From: Acidobacteriota bacterium
GTDB lineage: Bacteria > Acidobacteriota > Aminicenantia > Aminicenantales > Saccharicenantaceae
Assembly (NCBI GenBank): GCA_029569255.1
Contig: JAKQUO010000008.1
Span: 186,001 to 250,000 of the forward strand
DNA: 64,000 nucleotides
Reading direction: 5' to 3'
The notes under the pieces are model-generated. The model saw only the letters and a list, made by a program, of their open reading frames with translations, made no database searches and was not told where the DNA came from. The translations under genes and the position numbers were made by a program. Position 1 is the stretch's first letter. The number at the start of each line of letters is the position of its first letter. This document shows positions 17,589 to 26,096 of this stretch, in pieces.

Positions 17589-18764
17589 GTGAACGCGCGT
17601 AGCTTCCTCTCCCATCTCGAATGCGGCCTGTGCGGCGAGCGTCTCGAGGCCGACAGGCTCTGGAACCTCTGCCCGAAGTGCCGGAAGCCGCTCCTGGCCC
17701 GTTACGACCTCGGCGCGGCCCGGGCGGCCGTGAGGCCGGCGCAGCTCGCCGGGCGCGAGCCGACGATGTGGCGCTACCGGGAGCTCCTCCCGGTGCGGGA
17801 CGACGCCTTCAAGCTGTGCTTGGGCGAAGGGTTCACCCCGCTCATGAGGGCGGCCCGGCTCGAAAAGGAGATCGGCCACGGGCCGGTCCACGTCAAGGAC
17901 GAGGGCCTCAACCCGACCGGCTCGTTCAAGGCGCGCGGCCTGGCGGCGGCGGTCTCCCGGGCCTTCGAGCTGGGCGTGACGTCGGTGTCCGTCCCGACGG
18001 CCGGGAACGCCGGCTGTGCGATGAGCGCCTACGCCGCCGCGGCCGGGATGGAGGCGCACGTCTTCATGCCGGCCGACGTCCCCAAGCCCTTCATCAACGA
18101 ATGCCGCGTCCTCGGCGCCCGGGTGACGCTCGTAGACGGGCTGATCACGGACTGCGGCAAGGCCGCCCGCGAAGGCGTCGAGAAGCACGGCCGCTTCGAC
18201 GTCTCGACCCTCAAGGAGCCCTACCGCATCGAGGGCAAGAAGACCATGGGCTACGAGGTCGCCGAGCAGATGGGCTGGTCGCTCCCCGACGTCGTCGTCT
18301 ACCCGACCGGCGGCGGCACCGGCCTCGTCGGCATGTGGAAGGCCTTCGCCGAGATGGAGGCGCTCGGCTGGATCGGCCCGAAGCGGCCGCGCCTGGTCAC
18401 GGTCCAATCCGAGGGCTGCGCGCCCATGGTCAAGGCCTTCCGCGAGGGGAAGGAATTCGCCGAGCCCTGGCCGGACGCCCGGACGATCGCCGACGGGATG
18501 AGGGTGCCGGCGGCCGTGGGCGATTTCCTCATCCTGCGGGCCCTGCGCGAGAGCGGCGGGACGGCCGTCGCGGTCCCCGATGCCGAGATCCTCGAGGCCA
18601 CATACCTGCTGGGGCGGACGACCGGGACCTGGCCGGCGCCCGAGGGCGGGGCGACCTTGGCCGCCCTGCTGCGCCTCAGGAAGGACGGCTGGGTCCGCGA
18701 CGGGGAATCGGTCGTCCTCTTCAACACCGGCGGCGGCGCCAAGTACTCCCACATCTGGGACTGA
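17589..18764 (+). CDS. thrC: Threonine synthase
   Basis: The 391-residue PLP enzyme converts O-phosphohomoserine to threonine. Start GTG. It carries an N-terminal zinc-ribbon-like pair (CGLC at 12-15 and CPKC at 29-32), common in one class of threonine synthases. The PLP lysine lies in NPTGSFKARG, the phosphate loop in PTAGNAGCAMSAY, and VVYPTGGGTGLVGMWKAF and the C-terminal LFNTGGGAKY also fit. It is read 9 bp after the acyl-CoA ligase, probably on the same transcript, although the pathways are unrelated. Confidence 0.95.
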   Translation: MNARSFLSHLECGLCGERLEADRLWNLCPKCRKPLLARYDLGAARAAVRPAQLAGREPTMWRYRELLPVRDDAFKLCLGEGFTPLMRAARLEKEIGHGPVHVKDEGLNPTGSFKARGLAAAVSRAFELGVTSVSVPTAGNAGCAMSAYAAAAGMEAHVFMPADVPKPFINECRVLGARVTLVDGLITDCGKAAREGVEKHGRFDVSTLKEPYRIEGKKTMGYEVAEQMGWSLPDVVVYPTGGGTGLVGMWKAFAEMEALGWIGPKRPRLVTVQSEGCAPMVKAFREGKEFAEPWPDARTIADGMRVPAAVGDFLILRALRESGGTAVAVPDAEILEATYLLGRTTGTWPAPEGGATLAALLRLRKDGWVRDGESVVLFNTGGGAKYSHIWD

Positions 18765-18781
18765 ACGGCGCGGCCGCCGCA

Positions 18782-18800
18782 CCCGCGGATCAGCCGCGGG
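18782..18800. terminator. Hairpin at the thrC/GH20 convergent junction
   Basis: A perfect 7-bp stem CCCGCGG/CCGCGGG with loop ATCAG overlaps the GH20 stop codon. It lacks a T-tract and may serve both directions. Confidence 0.45.
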
Positions 18801-19884
18801 CTTTCCTGATCTTCTTCGAGGCCGCCTTGAGCTGCCGCAGCCTGGCGGAGTCGCCCTTCCTCAGGGGGCGCCAGGCCGTGCAGAGGTGGCCCAGGACCTT
18901 GTCCGAGCCGAGGGCCAGCGACTGGTCGATGAGCCGGCCGAGCGCGTCGGCGTCCCGGAAGCTCGTCGGCAGGACCCGGAAGCCCTTGTCGGCGAAGATC
19001 TTGGGCGAGGGGAAGACCGACTTCGGCGTCGGCTGGAGCGGGTACTTCGGCTCGTAGTGCCAGTCGCACATGACGATGTCCTTGGGGACCATGTCGATCG
19101 CCTTGTCCGTCCCGTTCATGGACGCCTCCCACAGGCCGTAGCCCGTGGCCTGGCCGTCGAGGAGGCGGTCGGCCCACATCATCATCTCCTTGCCCCGCTG
19201 GCGGACGATGTGGTCGTGGGCGTCGTTGACGGCCCGGGCGAAGAGCTCGGCCGTGGACTTCCCGGCGCAGCGGGGGCAGTCGGCGTCGGCGATGATGAAG
19301 ACCTCGTCCATGCCGACGTGGAGGGCGTCGGCCTCGAAGACGTCGAGGAGCTCGTCGTAGAGGTCGTTGACGATCGGCGGGACCTCGGGGTGGAGCGGGC
19401 ACCAGCTCCGGCAGTAGAACTCCGTGCCCCAGGGATCGGTGCCCTTGTTGCCGGGGTACTTGCCGGGGGTCTCGTCGAGATGGGGATACTTGACGAGCAG
19501 CGGGAAGGTCTTCTCGGCCCAGGACTGGTGGCCGAGGGTCTGGAATTCGGGGACCAGGCGGATGCCGTGGGCCCGGCAGGCGGCCAGGAGCGCTTTGACC
19601 GTCGCCTTTTTGACCGGGTTGTCCATCTTCAGCTCGGGATGGGAGGCGTAGTCGTACCAGTAATCGACCTCGTTGACGAGGAGGTTGACGCCGCGCCTGG
19701 CCAAGGCCGGGACCTCGCCGATGAGCGCCCGGGCGTCGGCGTCGGTCTCGGTGATGGCGTGCATGCCGAGGATGAGCGGTCGCTTGGCCTGAGGGGCGAT
19801 GGCGGCGGGTTTCGGCGCGCAGGACGCCAGGACCAGGGCCGCGGCCAAGCCGAGGGCGATAAGGGATAGGGAGCGCTTGGTCAT
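18790..19884 (-). CDS. Glycoside hydrolase family 20-like lipoprotein (beta-hexosaminidase type)
   Basis: The 364-residue product starts at the ATG with GAGGAGG upstream; a longer frame to 20091 adds a non-signal tail and crosses the promoter. The lipoprotein signal ends VLASC (residue 22). The catalytic core is a TIM barrel with FQTLGHQSWAEK and the Asp-Glu pair in ALHVGMDEVF, the GH20 acid/base site, with NEVDYWYDY near the start. Cys pairs near the active site (CRSWC; DCPRC) are unusual and could bind metal or form disulfides. GH20 enzymes remove terminal N-acetylhexosamines. The lipid anchor suggests action in the periplasm or at the surface. Assignment to GH20 is good; the exact substrate is unknown. 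Confidence 0.8.
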   Translation of the reverse strand: MTKRSLSLIALGLAAALVLASCAPKPAAIAPQAKRPLILGMHAITETDADARALIGEVPALARRGVNLLVNEVDYWYDYASHPELKMDNPVKKATVKALLAACRAHGIRLVPEFQTLGHQSWAEKTFPLLVKYPHLDETPGKYPGNKGTDPWGTEFYCRSWCPLHPEVPPIVNDLYDELLDVFEADALHVGMDEVFIIADADCPRCAGKSTAELFARAVNDAHDHIVRQRGKEMMMWADRLLDGQATGYGLWEASMNGTDKAIDMVPKDIVMCDWHYEPKYPLQPTPKSVFPSPKIFADKGFRVLPTSFRDADALGRLIDQSLALGSDKVLGHLCTAWRPLRKGDSARLRQLKAASKKIRKARG

Positions 19885-19917
19885 GCCGGCACCTCCTCGA
19901 CGGGTTGGTGGGATAAC

Positions 19918-19946
19918 AGGATAGCCCAGGCGAGGCCGGCTGGCAA
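19918..19946 (-). promoter_or_regulatory. Sigma-70 promoter for the GH20 gene
   Basis: Minus strand TTGCCA, 17-bp spacer, TATCCT. It is 34 bp upstream of the start codon; the GGGGACA palindrome lies just beyond the -35. Confidence 0.55.
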
Positions 19947-19953
19947 GCGCAAG

Positions 19954-19982
19954 GGGGACAAGTACGCCTCGTACGTGTCCCC
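19954..19982. repeat. GGGACA/TGTCCC palindrome, copy 1
   Basis: A 13-bp arm GGGGACAAGTACG and its partner CGTACGTGTCCCC pair with one mismatch around a CCT loop. Two other GGGACA-type palindromes occur at 20699-20726 and 35934-35962. It lies 8 bp from the GH20 -35, so it could be a REP-like element or an operator. Confidence 0.6.
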
Positions 19983-20109
19983 GGCTCCGATTTCTGGCCC
20001 GGCTGTCCCGGACCTTGACCAGGTCGCCACGGCCGAGTGAGAATACGGGACATCGGCAAGCGTCCTTCTCTGTGAACCGAATCCTCTTCACGTCACAGGG
20101 AGGTCACCG

Positions 20110-20502
20110 ATGTTCAGGGAGAATGGGCCGGCGCTGCCCCGGCTGCGGTACCCGACGCGGACGGTCCGCTCAGGCGCGGGGGAGGTCGAGGAGTACATCA
20201 TCCCCGAGGAGGAAAAGGGCCTGGTCCTCGATGTCATGTATCCCTTCGAGCCCGTGCCCCGGCTCACCGAGACCATGTTCGATCTGCACGAGGAGAAGCC
20301 GTTCCGGGTCGGGGAGTTCCGGGTCGTGCGCGGGAACGCCATGGATTATCTGGTCAGCCCCTATTTCTTCAGCAGCGGAGGGACGGTCGTGGACTGGATG
20401 CCGGCCGATTTCAAGCCGGGCCAAACGCTCGCCCGCAGGATCCGGGGCTCCGAAGCGTCCGTGCTGACGGTCTCCCTCGGCCCCCGGCAGACCGGCCATT
20501 AG
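20110..20502 (+). CDS. Orphan hypothetical protein (130 aa)
   Basis: The ATG follows GGGAGG by 5 nt, the reading frame has the strong third-position GC bias of its neighbours, and the opposite-strand frames are less protein-like. The product has no signal or membrane segment. It contains EEYIIPEEEKGLVLDVMYPF and TMFDLHEEKPFRVGEFRVVRG, with a beta-rich feel, and a Gly/Arg C-terminus. I do not recognise a family. It is divergent from the GH20 gene and convergent with the alkyltransferase-like gene, with no operon partner. Confidence 0.65.
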   Translation: MFRENGPALPRLRYPTRTVRSGAGEVEEYIIPEEEKGLVLDVMYPFEPVPRLTETMFDLHEEKPFRVGEFRVVRGNAMDYLVSPYFFSSGGTVVDWMPADFKPGQTLARRIRGSEASVLTVSLGPRQTGH

Positions 20503-20520
20503 AGGCCGGGCGGCGGGAGG

Positions 20521-20949
20521 TCAAGGCCGTTCTCTGAGAAGCCCCCGCAAGAAGCGCTTCGCGGCGGGAGAGCGGCCGGCGGCGTCCGATGACGGCTCCC
20601 ACCGGTAGCGCTCGAGATCGACGCGGCCGCCGGGGCCGACGGCGACGCCCTCGGCAAGAAGTCGCATCTTCTGTTCTTCGAAGCCTCCTTGGGGGCGCGC
20701 CGCCGAGGGACATGTCCCCCGGCGGCGGCCGCGAGGCAGGGAGATCCGCCCGGCCGCCCCGATGACCCGGTGCCAGGGCAGGCCCGCTTTCTCCGCGGAC
20801 GAGTGGAGGATCCAGGCGACGCCGCGGGCGCCGCGCTCCCGCCCGGCCAGCGCGGCGATCTGACCGTAGGTCGCGACCCGCCCGCGCGGGATCGCGAGGA
20901 TCGCTCTCTTGACCTCGCGGGTGAAAGGCGTTTCTGAAGGGACGGCCAT
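20521..20949 (-). CDS. atl: Alkyltransferase-like DNA-binding protein (ATL) with an in-frame insertion
   Basis: The 142-residue product matches the C-terminal domain of O6-alkylguanine-DNA alkyltransferases: GRVATYGQIAALAG (helix-turn-helix) and the active-site segment LPWHRVI. The reactive Cys of PCHRV is replaced by Trp59, which defines ATL proteins; these bind alkylated bases and recruit nucleotide excision repair instead of removing the alkyl group. Residues about 74-87 (GRRRGTCPSAARPQ) interrupt the usual short step between GRISLP and the GGFEEQ helix. The DNA there (20689-20730) contains a GGGACATGTCCC palindrome. The extra segment looks like an inserted repeat that kept the frame. Function could be intact because the insert lies in a loop. 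Confidence 0.85.
   Translation of the reverse strand: MAVPSETPFTREVKRAILAIPRGRVATYGQIAALAGRERGARGVAWILHSSAEKAGLPWHRVIGAAGRISLPRGRRRGTCPSAARPQGGFEEQKMRLLAEGVAVGPGGRVDLERYRWEPSSDAAGRSPAAKRFLRGLLRERP
20699..20726. repeat. GGGACA/TGTCCC palindrome, copy 2, inside atl
   Basis: Two 14-bp arms meet at ACATGT with one mismatch (13 of 14). The element accounts for most of an extra loop in the ATL protein. Same core as copies 1 and 3. Confidence 0.55.
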
Positions 20950-21045
20950 CTTCGGACCCCCTCCATTCTACGTTCTTTGCCGCGACCCGGGAAGCCCCCG
21001 AGGGTTCGCCGCCTCGGAGATCGGAACAACGCCGTTTCTTGACGG

Positions 21046-21858
21046 CTACCTTGTCAGCCTAATCGAGCCGTTGGTCGTCCCGAGCTCGATGAGCGGGCCG
21101 CCCTCCCCGATCCGGGCCTCGACCCGGCGCCGCGACTGGCGCAGGTTCTTGACGGTGACCGGGAAGTCGACGGTGACGCTGCCGTTGGTCGTGCGGGCCC
21201 GGAGGTCGGCATTGAGGCCCTCGGCGTTCGCGAGAGACACCGTGATCGAGCCGTTGGTCGTCCCGGCCGACAGGCCGCCCCCGAAGGTCAGGCCCTCGAG
21301 GCGGATGTTCCCGTTCGTCGTTCTCGCCGCGACCCGGCCGTCGAAGCGCCGGACCCGGATGCCGCCGTTCGTCGTCGAGACCTCGAGCTCGCCCGAGCCG
21401 CCCGCGACCGTCACGTTGCCGTTGGTCGTCCCGATGTCGCCCCGCTCGAACCGGCCCGAGACCTCGACGCTCCCGTTGACCGTCCCGACCCCGTCGAGGA
21501 CGATGTCCTCGGGCGCCCGGACCTCGAACTCGACGCTGACGCGGGCCCGGCGGGGGAACTTGGGCCAGACGGCCTTGACCGAGACCCCCCCGGCCGATTC
21601 CTCGACCCGGATCTCGACCTTGGCCAGCTCCTCCTCGCCCCGGCGGGAGGTCTTGACAGCCTTGATCTCGACCTTGTCCTCTTTCCAGGTGGTCAGGGAG
21701 ACCGACCCGTTGACGTTCTCGAGGGAGAAGCGCTGGCCCGCCTTGAGGGGCAGGGTCTTCGAGAATTCCTCACGGTGCCCCTCCCCGGCGATGATGCAGG
21801 ACACGGCCAAGAAGAGGACGGTCAGGCAAAGGACGATCAGGGCTTTCACTCGGAACAC
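21046..21858 (-). CDS. DUF4097-family beta-repeat lipoprotein
   Basis: The 270-residue product starts with GTG after AGGAGG. Signal with lipobox LAVSC (Cys21). After a lead-in domain, the chain carries seven copies of a short beta-turn repeat with core TTNG or TVNG followed by a three-residue strand (GTVNGSVEV, GTTNGNVTV, STTNGGIRV, RTTNGNIRL, GTTNGSITV, RTTNGSVTV, GTTNGSIRL), the hallmark of DUF4097 right-handed beta-helix or adhesin-like proteins. Likely periplasmic or surface, lipid-anchored. Function of the family is not established. It stands alone between atl and trpS. Confidence 0.85.
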   Translation of the reverse strand: MFRVKALIVLCLTVLFLAVSCIIAGEGHREEFSKTLPLKAGQRFSLENVNGSVSLTTWKEDKVEIKAVKTSRRGEEELAKVEIRVEESAGGVSVKAVWPKFPRRARVSVEFEVRAPEDIVLDGVGTVNGSVEVSGRFERGDIGTTNGNVTVAGGSGELEVSTTNGGIRVRRFDGRVAARTTNGNIRLEGLTFGGGLSAGTTNGSITVSLANAEGLNADLRARTTNGSVTVDFPVTVKNLRQSRRRVEARIGEGGPLIELGTTNGSIRLTR

Positions 21859-21920
21859 GGGACACCTCCTGGACGTCGACGCTCAAAACGAAAGACGAAC
21901 GGGAGCCCGGAAAGGTTCCC

Positions 21921-22904
21921 TTAGAGAAGGCCCATGAGCTTCTTGGCCCCGTCCAGGGTCTCCCGGGCCACGCGCCGGGCCCGCTCGGCCCCCTGCCGCA
22001 GGGCTTCCCGGACGGCCTCGGGGTCCCGGGCCAGGGCCTGGCGGCGCTCCCGGACCGGGTCGAGGACCGCCATCAGGTTGCGGTGGAAGATCTTCTTGCA
22101 GTCGATGCAGCCGATCGTCGCGCCGCGGCAGCCCCTGGCGATCTCGGCCCGCTCGGCCTCGGGCGTCGCCAGCTTGTGGTAGCTGTAGATGTTGCAGCGG
22201 TCGGGTTCGCCCGGGTCGTGGCGGCGCTTGCGGGCCTCGTCGGTCTTGGCCGGGCGGAGCTTCTCCCAGATCGCGTCGGGATCCTCGGTGACGCCGATGG
22301 CGTTGCCGAGCGATTTGCTCATCTTGGCGGCGCCGTCGATCCCCAGGATCCGGGCCCCGCGGCCGACGAGCGTCGCCGGCTCGGGGAAATACCCGCCGAA
22401 GCGGCCGTTGAAGCGCCTGGCGATCTCGCGGGTGAGCTCGAGGTGCTGGGCCTGGTCCTCCCCGACCGGCACGGCGTCGGCCCGGTAAATGAGGATGTCG
22501 GCGGCCTGGAGGATGGGATAGTTGAGCAGGCCGGCCGTGACGTTCTCCCGCTCCTGCTCGGATTTCTCCTTGAACTGGGTCATCCGGTTGAGCTCGCCGA
22601 GCGGGGTGACGCAGTTGAGGAGCCAGCAGAGCTCGGTGTGCTCCGGAACGTGGCTCTGGATGAAGAGCGTGCATTTCTTCGGGCCGAGCCCGGCGGCCAT
22701 GTTGTCGAGGACGGCGTCCCAGACGCGCCGCTGAAGGAGCTTCGGGTCGTAGGAGATCGTGATGGCGTGGAGGTCGACGATGGTGAAGAAGCACTCGTAG
22801 TCGTCCATCAGGCGGACCCAGTTCTCGATGGCGCCGAAGTAGTTGCCGATGTGGATGGCGCCGCTCGGCTGGATGCCGCTCAGGATGCGCTTGCGTGGGC
22901 TCAT
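21921..22904 (-). CDS. trpS: Tryptophanyl-tRNA synthetase
   Basis: The 327-residue class I synthetase is of normal bacterial TrpS length. It contains SGIQPSGAIHIGNYFGAI (HIGH motif as HIGN), NYPILQAADILIY and the KMSKS loop in AAKMSKSLGNAI. Two cysteine-bearing segments occur (DRCNIYSYH; GCRGATIGCIDCKK), the second resembling the metal-binding insertion of some bacterial TrpS. An extended -10 (TGATACAAT) precedes the gene by about 20 bp, so it is transcribed separately from the upstream Nudix gene. Confidence 0.96.
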   Translation of the reverse strand: MSPRKRILSGIQPSGAIHIGNYFGAIENWVRLMDDYECFFTIVDLHAITISYDPKLLQRRVWDAVLDNMAAGLGPKKCTLFIQSHVPEHTELCWLLNCVTPLGELNRMTQFKEKSEQERENVTAGLLNYPILQAADILIYRADAVPVGEDQAQHLELTREIARRFNGRFGGYFPEPATLVGRGARILGIDGAAKMSKSLGNAIGVTEDPDAIWEKLRPAKTDEARKRRHDPGEPDRCNIYSYHKLATPEAERAEIARGCRGATIGCIDCKKIFHRNLMAVLDPVRERRQALARDPEAVREALRQGAERARRVARETLDGAKKLMGLL

Positions 22905-22925
22905 GGACGACCTCGTTTCGGGGGT

Positions 22926-22931
22926 ATTGTA
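22926..22931 (-). promoter_or_regulatory. Extended -10 element for trpS
   Basis: Minus-strand TGATACAAT overlapping the end of the Nudix gap; TSS predicted about 15 nt before the ATG at 22904. Confidence 0.5.
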
Positions 22932-23549
22932 TCACAGGAGGGCGAGGAACTCGGCCAGGACCATGGCCGTGGCTCCCCAGATCTTGTGGCCCTCGAAATC
23001 GTAGAACGGGACCACGTGGTCCTGGCCCCCATAGCGCCGGGTCTCGCGGCGGACGTTGACGGGGTCCGCCAAGTGGCCGACGGGCGGCTCGAGGACCTCG
23101 GCCACCTCGCCGGGCTGCGGACGGAACTCGAGGGGCGCGTCGCCGTGGGCCACCGCGGGATAAACGCAGTAATTGCTCGGCGGGATGTAGAGAGGGGTCA
23201 GCTTGCCCAGCACCCGGACCGACCCCAGATCGATGCCCAGCTCCTCGGAGGTCTCGCGCAGGGCCGCGGCCTCGAGGGACTCGCCGGGGTGGCGCTCCCC
23301 GCCCGGGAGGGAGATCTGCCCGCGGTGGTGAAGGACGCTCTCCGCCCGCCGGGTCAGGAGAACGCGGAGCCGGCCATCCCTCGGGTAGAGCAGGACGAGC
23401 ACCCCGGCCTTGCGGCAGGTGTCCTCGACCTCGAAGCAGGGCCTGTGGCCCGGCCGGGGCTCCGGGGCCATGGCGAGCTGGGCGGGGACGCCGGGCAGCG
23501 GCGCCCTGAGGCCCTTCTCGATCCGGGCCAGGACCTCGCGGGGCTCCAC
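22932..23549 (-). CDS. Nudix hydrolase (CoA diphosphatase-like)
   Basis: The 205-residue product begins at a GTG (MEPREVLARIEKGL), 14 bp after the peptidase stop; coding signal does not extend further upstream, where the other frame is used by the peptidase. The Nudix box GERHPGESLEAAALRETSEE with the following LGI is complete (GX5EX7REUXEEXGU). The preceding LLTRRAESVLHHRGQISLPG matches the NuBox-preceding signature of CoA/acyl-CoA pyrophosphatases (NudL/Pcd1 group). Soluble and cytosolic. It is likely co-transcribed with the upstream M24 peptidase. Substrate call is by resemblance only. Confidence 0.88.
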   Translation of the reverse strand: MEPREVLARIEKGLRAPLPGVPAQLAMAPEPRPGHRPCFEVEDTCRKAGVLVLLYPRDGRLRVLLTRRAESVLHHRGQISLPGGERHPGESLEAAALRETSEELGIDLGSVRVLGKLTPLYIPPSNYCVYPAVAHGDAPLEFRPQPGEVAEVLEPPVGHLADPVNVRRETRRYGGQDHVVPFYDFEGHKIWGATAMVLAEFLALL

Positions 23550-23563
23550 GGCCGTGCACCCCG

Positions 23564-24910
23564 CTACCGGCCGCGGCCGGCCAGGAGCCTCTCGATCTCG
23601 TCGATCTCCTTGGGCACGCCCTTGGTCAGGACCTCGCAGCCGGTCTTGGTGATGAGGACGGTGTCCTCGATGCGGACCCCGAAGCCCTTCTCCGGGTAGT
23701 AAAGGGCCGGCTCGATGGCCATGACCATGCCCTCCTTGAGGACGCCGCCGAGCGGGACGTCGTGGACGCAGAGGCCGACCCCGTGGCCGAAACCGCCCTG
23801 CAGGCCCCGCGGATCGATCCCCTTGGCCTTCATGGCCGCGGCCGTCTCGTCGCGGACGGACCGGGGCGTCGCGCCCGGCCGGTAGGCCGCGATGCAGGCC
23901 TTCTGGACCTCGAGCACGATCCGGTAGACCTCGCGCTGCTCGTCGCTGAACTTGCCCGAGGCCGGCCAGGTCCGGGTGATGTCCATGGCCAGGTGGTCGA
24001 GGTCGGCCCCGAAGTCCATGAGCACGACCTCGCCCTCCCCGACGCGGCGGTCGTTCCTCTCGTAGTGGAAGATGCAGGAGTTGGGGCCCGAGCCGACGAT
24101 GGGGGCGTAGGCGGCGCCCTTGGCCCCGCCTTTCAGGACGACCGCCATGGCCGCGGCCTCGATCTCGTACTCGAAGACGCCGGGCCGTCCCGCCAACATG
24201 GCCTGCTTGACGGCCTCGGCCGAGAGGCGGCCGTTGCGCCTCATGATCTCGATCTCCTCGGCCGTCTTGACGGCCCGCAGGGCGTCGATGGCCGGCGCCG
24301 CGTCGCGGAGCTCGACCTGGGGATAGCGCTCGCGGAGCCTGGCGATCCGGTACTGGTCGACCGAGAGCTGGGCGTTGTAGTGGCTCCTGGACCGGCGGCC
24401 GTCCCACAAGGCCGTTTCGGAGCGGGCGTCGTCCAGCGAGTCCCTCGGCGAGAGCCGGACGTGGAACACCCTGCCCGCGCGCTCCGTGTTCCGGGCCAGG
24501 TACTCGTCGAGGTCGCCGACGGCGAGGACGTCGTTGAAGCCGGCCTTGGCCCCGCCGTCCGGGTCCTCGAGCAGGCCGGGGCCGTCGTACTGGATCTCGC
24601 GGGCCGACCGCTTGGGCAGGAAAAGACAGGAGGAGCGGGAGGCCGGCAGCATCACCAGGACGCCGCCGAGGTCCTCGTTCCCCGTGAAATAGAAGAAGTC
24701 GTTGTCCTGGCGGAAGTGCGTCCCGGCGGGGAGCGCGGCGTCCCCGAAGAGGACGATCGCCCCGTCCTTGACCTCGGCCATGAGGGCGGCCCGGCGGCGG
24801 GCGAACTCCTCGGGGGTGTAGCCGGTCCTCTGGGCCGGGAGCGCCGGGGCGGCCGCGCCGGCCGCGAGGACGGCGGCCAGGACGATCCTCGTCCAACGGG
24901 TGTCGGTCAT
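23564..24910 (-). CDS. Secreted Xaa-Pro aminopeptidase, peptidase M24B
   Basis: The 448-residue product has a signal peptide (about 1-26, cleavage ALPA-Q). The N-terminal aminopeptidase P domain (about 30-180) contains HFRQDNDFFYFTGNED. The C-terminal pita-bread domain keeps all metal ligands: LMDFGADLDHLAMDITRTW (two Asp), GHGVG (His), AIEPALYY (Glu) and RIEDTVL (Glu). It cleaves the N-terminal residue before proline. PepP is usually cytosolic, so export fits a peptide-scavenging role with the other secreted peptidases here. A possible -10 (TAAACT) precedes a good GAGGAGG site. Nudix gene follows. Confidence 0.92.
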   Translation of the reverse strand: MTDTRWTRIVLAAVLAAGAAAPALPAQRTGYTPEEFARRRAALMAEVKDGAIVLFGDAALPAGTHFRQDNDFFYFTGNEDLGGVLVMLPASRSSCLFLPKRSAREIQYDGPGLLEDPDGGAKAGFNDVLAVGDLDEYLARNTERAGRVFHVRLSPRDSLDDARSETALWDGRRSRSHYNAQLSVDQYRIARLRERYPQVELRDAAPAIDALRAVKTAEEIEIMRRNGRLSAEAVKQAMLAGRPGVFEYEIEAAAMAVVLKGGAKGAAYAPIVGSGPNSCIFHYERNDRRVGEGEVVLMDFGADLDHLAMDITRTWPASGKFSDEQREVYRIVLEVQKACIAAYRPGATPRSVRDETAAAMKAKGIDPRGLQGGFGHGVGLCVHDVPLGGVLKEGMVMAIEPALYYPEKGFGVRIEDTVLITKTGCEVLTKGVPKEIDEIERLLAGRGR

Positions 24911-24988
24911 GGCTGGCCTCCTCTCGTCTCGAAGGGGCCAGTTTAGGACATCCCCCGGGCGCGGTCAATCCGAGGGACGGGGCGACGC

Positions 24989-25966
24989 TCAGGCCTTACC
25001 GAGCACCATGGCCAGCAGGGCCATGCGGACATACAGGCCGTATTCCATCTGGCGGAAGTAGGCGGCCCGCGGGTCGGCGTCGAAGTCGGGGCCGATCTCG
25101 GAGACCCGGGGCAGCGGGTGCATGACGATCATCTTGTCCTTGGCCGCCGCCATGACCTTCTTGTCGATGACGAAGGCCCCCTTGACCGAGTCGTAGACCG
25201 CCTCGCTCTCGAAGCGCTCCCGCTGGACGCGGGTGACGTAGAGGACGTCGGTCTCCGGCAGGACCTTGTCCAGGGCCGTGTGCTCCGTCTGCCGGACGCC
25301 CTTCGCCTCGAGCTCGGCGACGATCTCGGGCGGTATCCGCAGGATGTCGGGCGAGACGTAGTGGAGCCGGGCGCCGTAGAGCGACAGGAGCCGCGAGAGC
25401 GAGTGGACCGTCCGCCCGTACTTGAGGTCGCCGAGCATCGTCACGGTCAGGCCGTCCATGCGGCCCAGCTCTTCACGGATGGTGAAGGCGTCGAGGAGGG
25501 CCTGGGTCGGGTGCTCGCCGACGCCGTCGCCGGCGTTGATGACCGGCTTCTGGGCCGCCTCGGCCGCCTTGGCCGCCGAGCCGAGCTCGGGGTGGCGGAG
25601 GACGATGACGTCGGCGTAGCACTCCAGCGTCCGGATGGTGTCCGGAAGGCTCTCGCCCTTGGCCACCGACGAGTAGCGGACCTCGTTGATGTTGATGACG
25701 TTGCCGCCGAGGCGCTCCATGGCGGCGATGAAGGAGGACGACGTCCGCGTCGAGGGCTCGTAGAAGATCGACGCCAGGATCTTGCCCTTGAGCAGGTCGA
25801 ACGTCCCGACCCGCTCGACCATGACCCGCATCTCGTGGGCCACGCCGAAGATGTATTCGAGGTCCTGGCGGCTGAACTGCTTGACCGAGATGATGTCCTT
25901 GCCGTACCAGGGGGCGGTGCGCTGGTCGCCGAAGGGCAGGTGCGGGCTCTTGGCGGGGCTGGGCAT
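24989..25966 (-). CDS. pyrB: Aspartate carbamoyltransferase, catalytic chain
   Basis: The 325-residue enzyme joins carbamoyl phosphate and aspartate in pyrimidine synthesis. The carbamoyl-phosphate loop [11 protein letters not shown], the [10 protein letters not shown] segment and the C-terminal HPLPRV (a key aspartate-site loop) are intact. An N-terminal extension of about 20 residues is present. No pyrI or pyrC lies nearby. The start follows GAAGGAGG. A promoter is predicted at 26030-26059. Confidence 0.96.
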   Translation of the reverse strand: MPSPAKSPHLPFGDQRTAPWYGKDIISVKQFSRQDLEYIFGVAHEMRVMVERVGTFDLLKGKILASIFYEPSTRTSSSFIAAMERLGGNVININEVRYSSVAKGESLPDTIRTLECYADVIVLRHPELGSAAKAAEAAQKPVINAGDGVGEHPTQALLDAFTIREELGRMDGLTVTMLGDLKYGRTVHSLSRLLSLYGARLHYVSPDILRIPPEIVAELEAKGVRQTEHTALDKVLPETDVLYVTRVQRERFESEAVYDSVKGAFVIDKKVMAAAKDKMIVMHPLPRVSEIGPDFDADPRAAYFRQMEYGLYVRMALLAMVLGKA

Positions 25967-26029
25967 GGCGGCCCTCCTTCGAGGATGACGGGCCCTCCGG
26001 GGCGAAGCCCGCCCCCGCAGGGCCGCCTC

Positions 26030-26059
26030 ATGCTACACCAGCCCCCGAGCCCGAGTCAA
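26030..26059 (-). promoter_or_regulatory. Sigma-70-like promoter for pyrB
   Basis: Minus strand TTGACT, 18-bp spacer, TAGCAT. The gene start is 63 bp downstream, so a short leader is present; I did not see a clear attenuator. Confidence 0.5.
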
Positions 26060-26096
26060 TCGCCCCGGCCCGGGCGCCGCCCGGCCGGGCCCGGGC

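Noticed and set aside
21200-21860. Regularly spaced short repeats in the DUF4097 gene as a possible CRISPR array
   Set aside because: They are coding beta-turn repeats of TTNG, not identical direct repeats with unique spacers.
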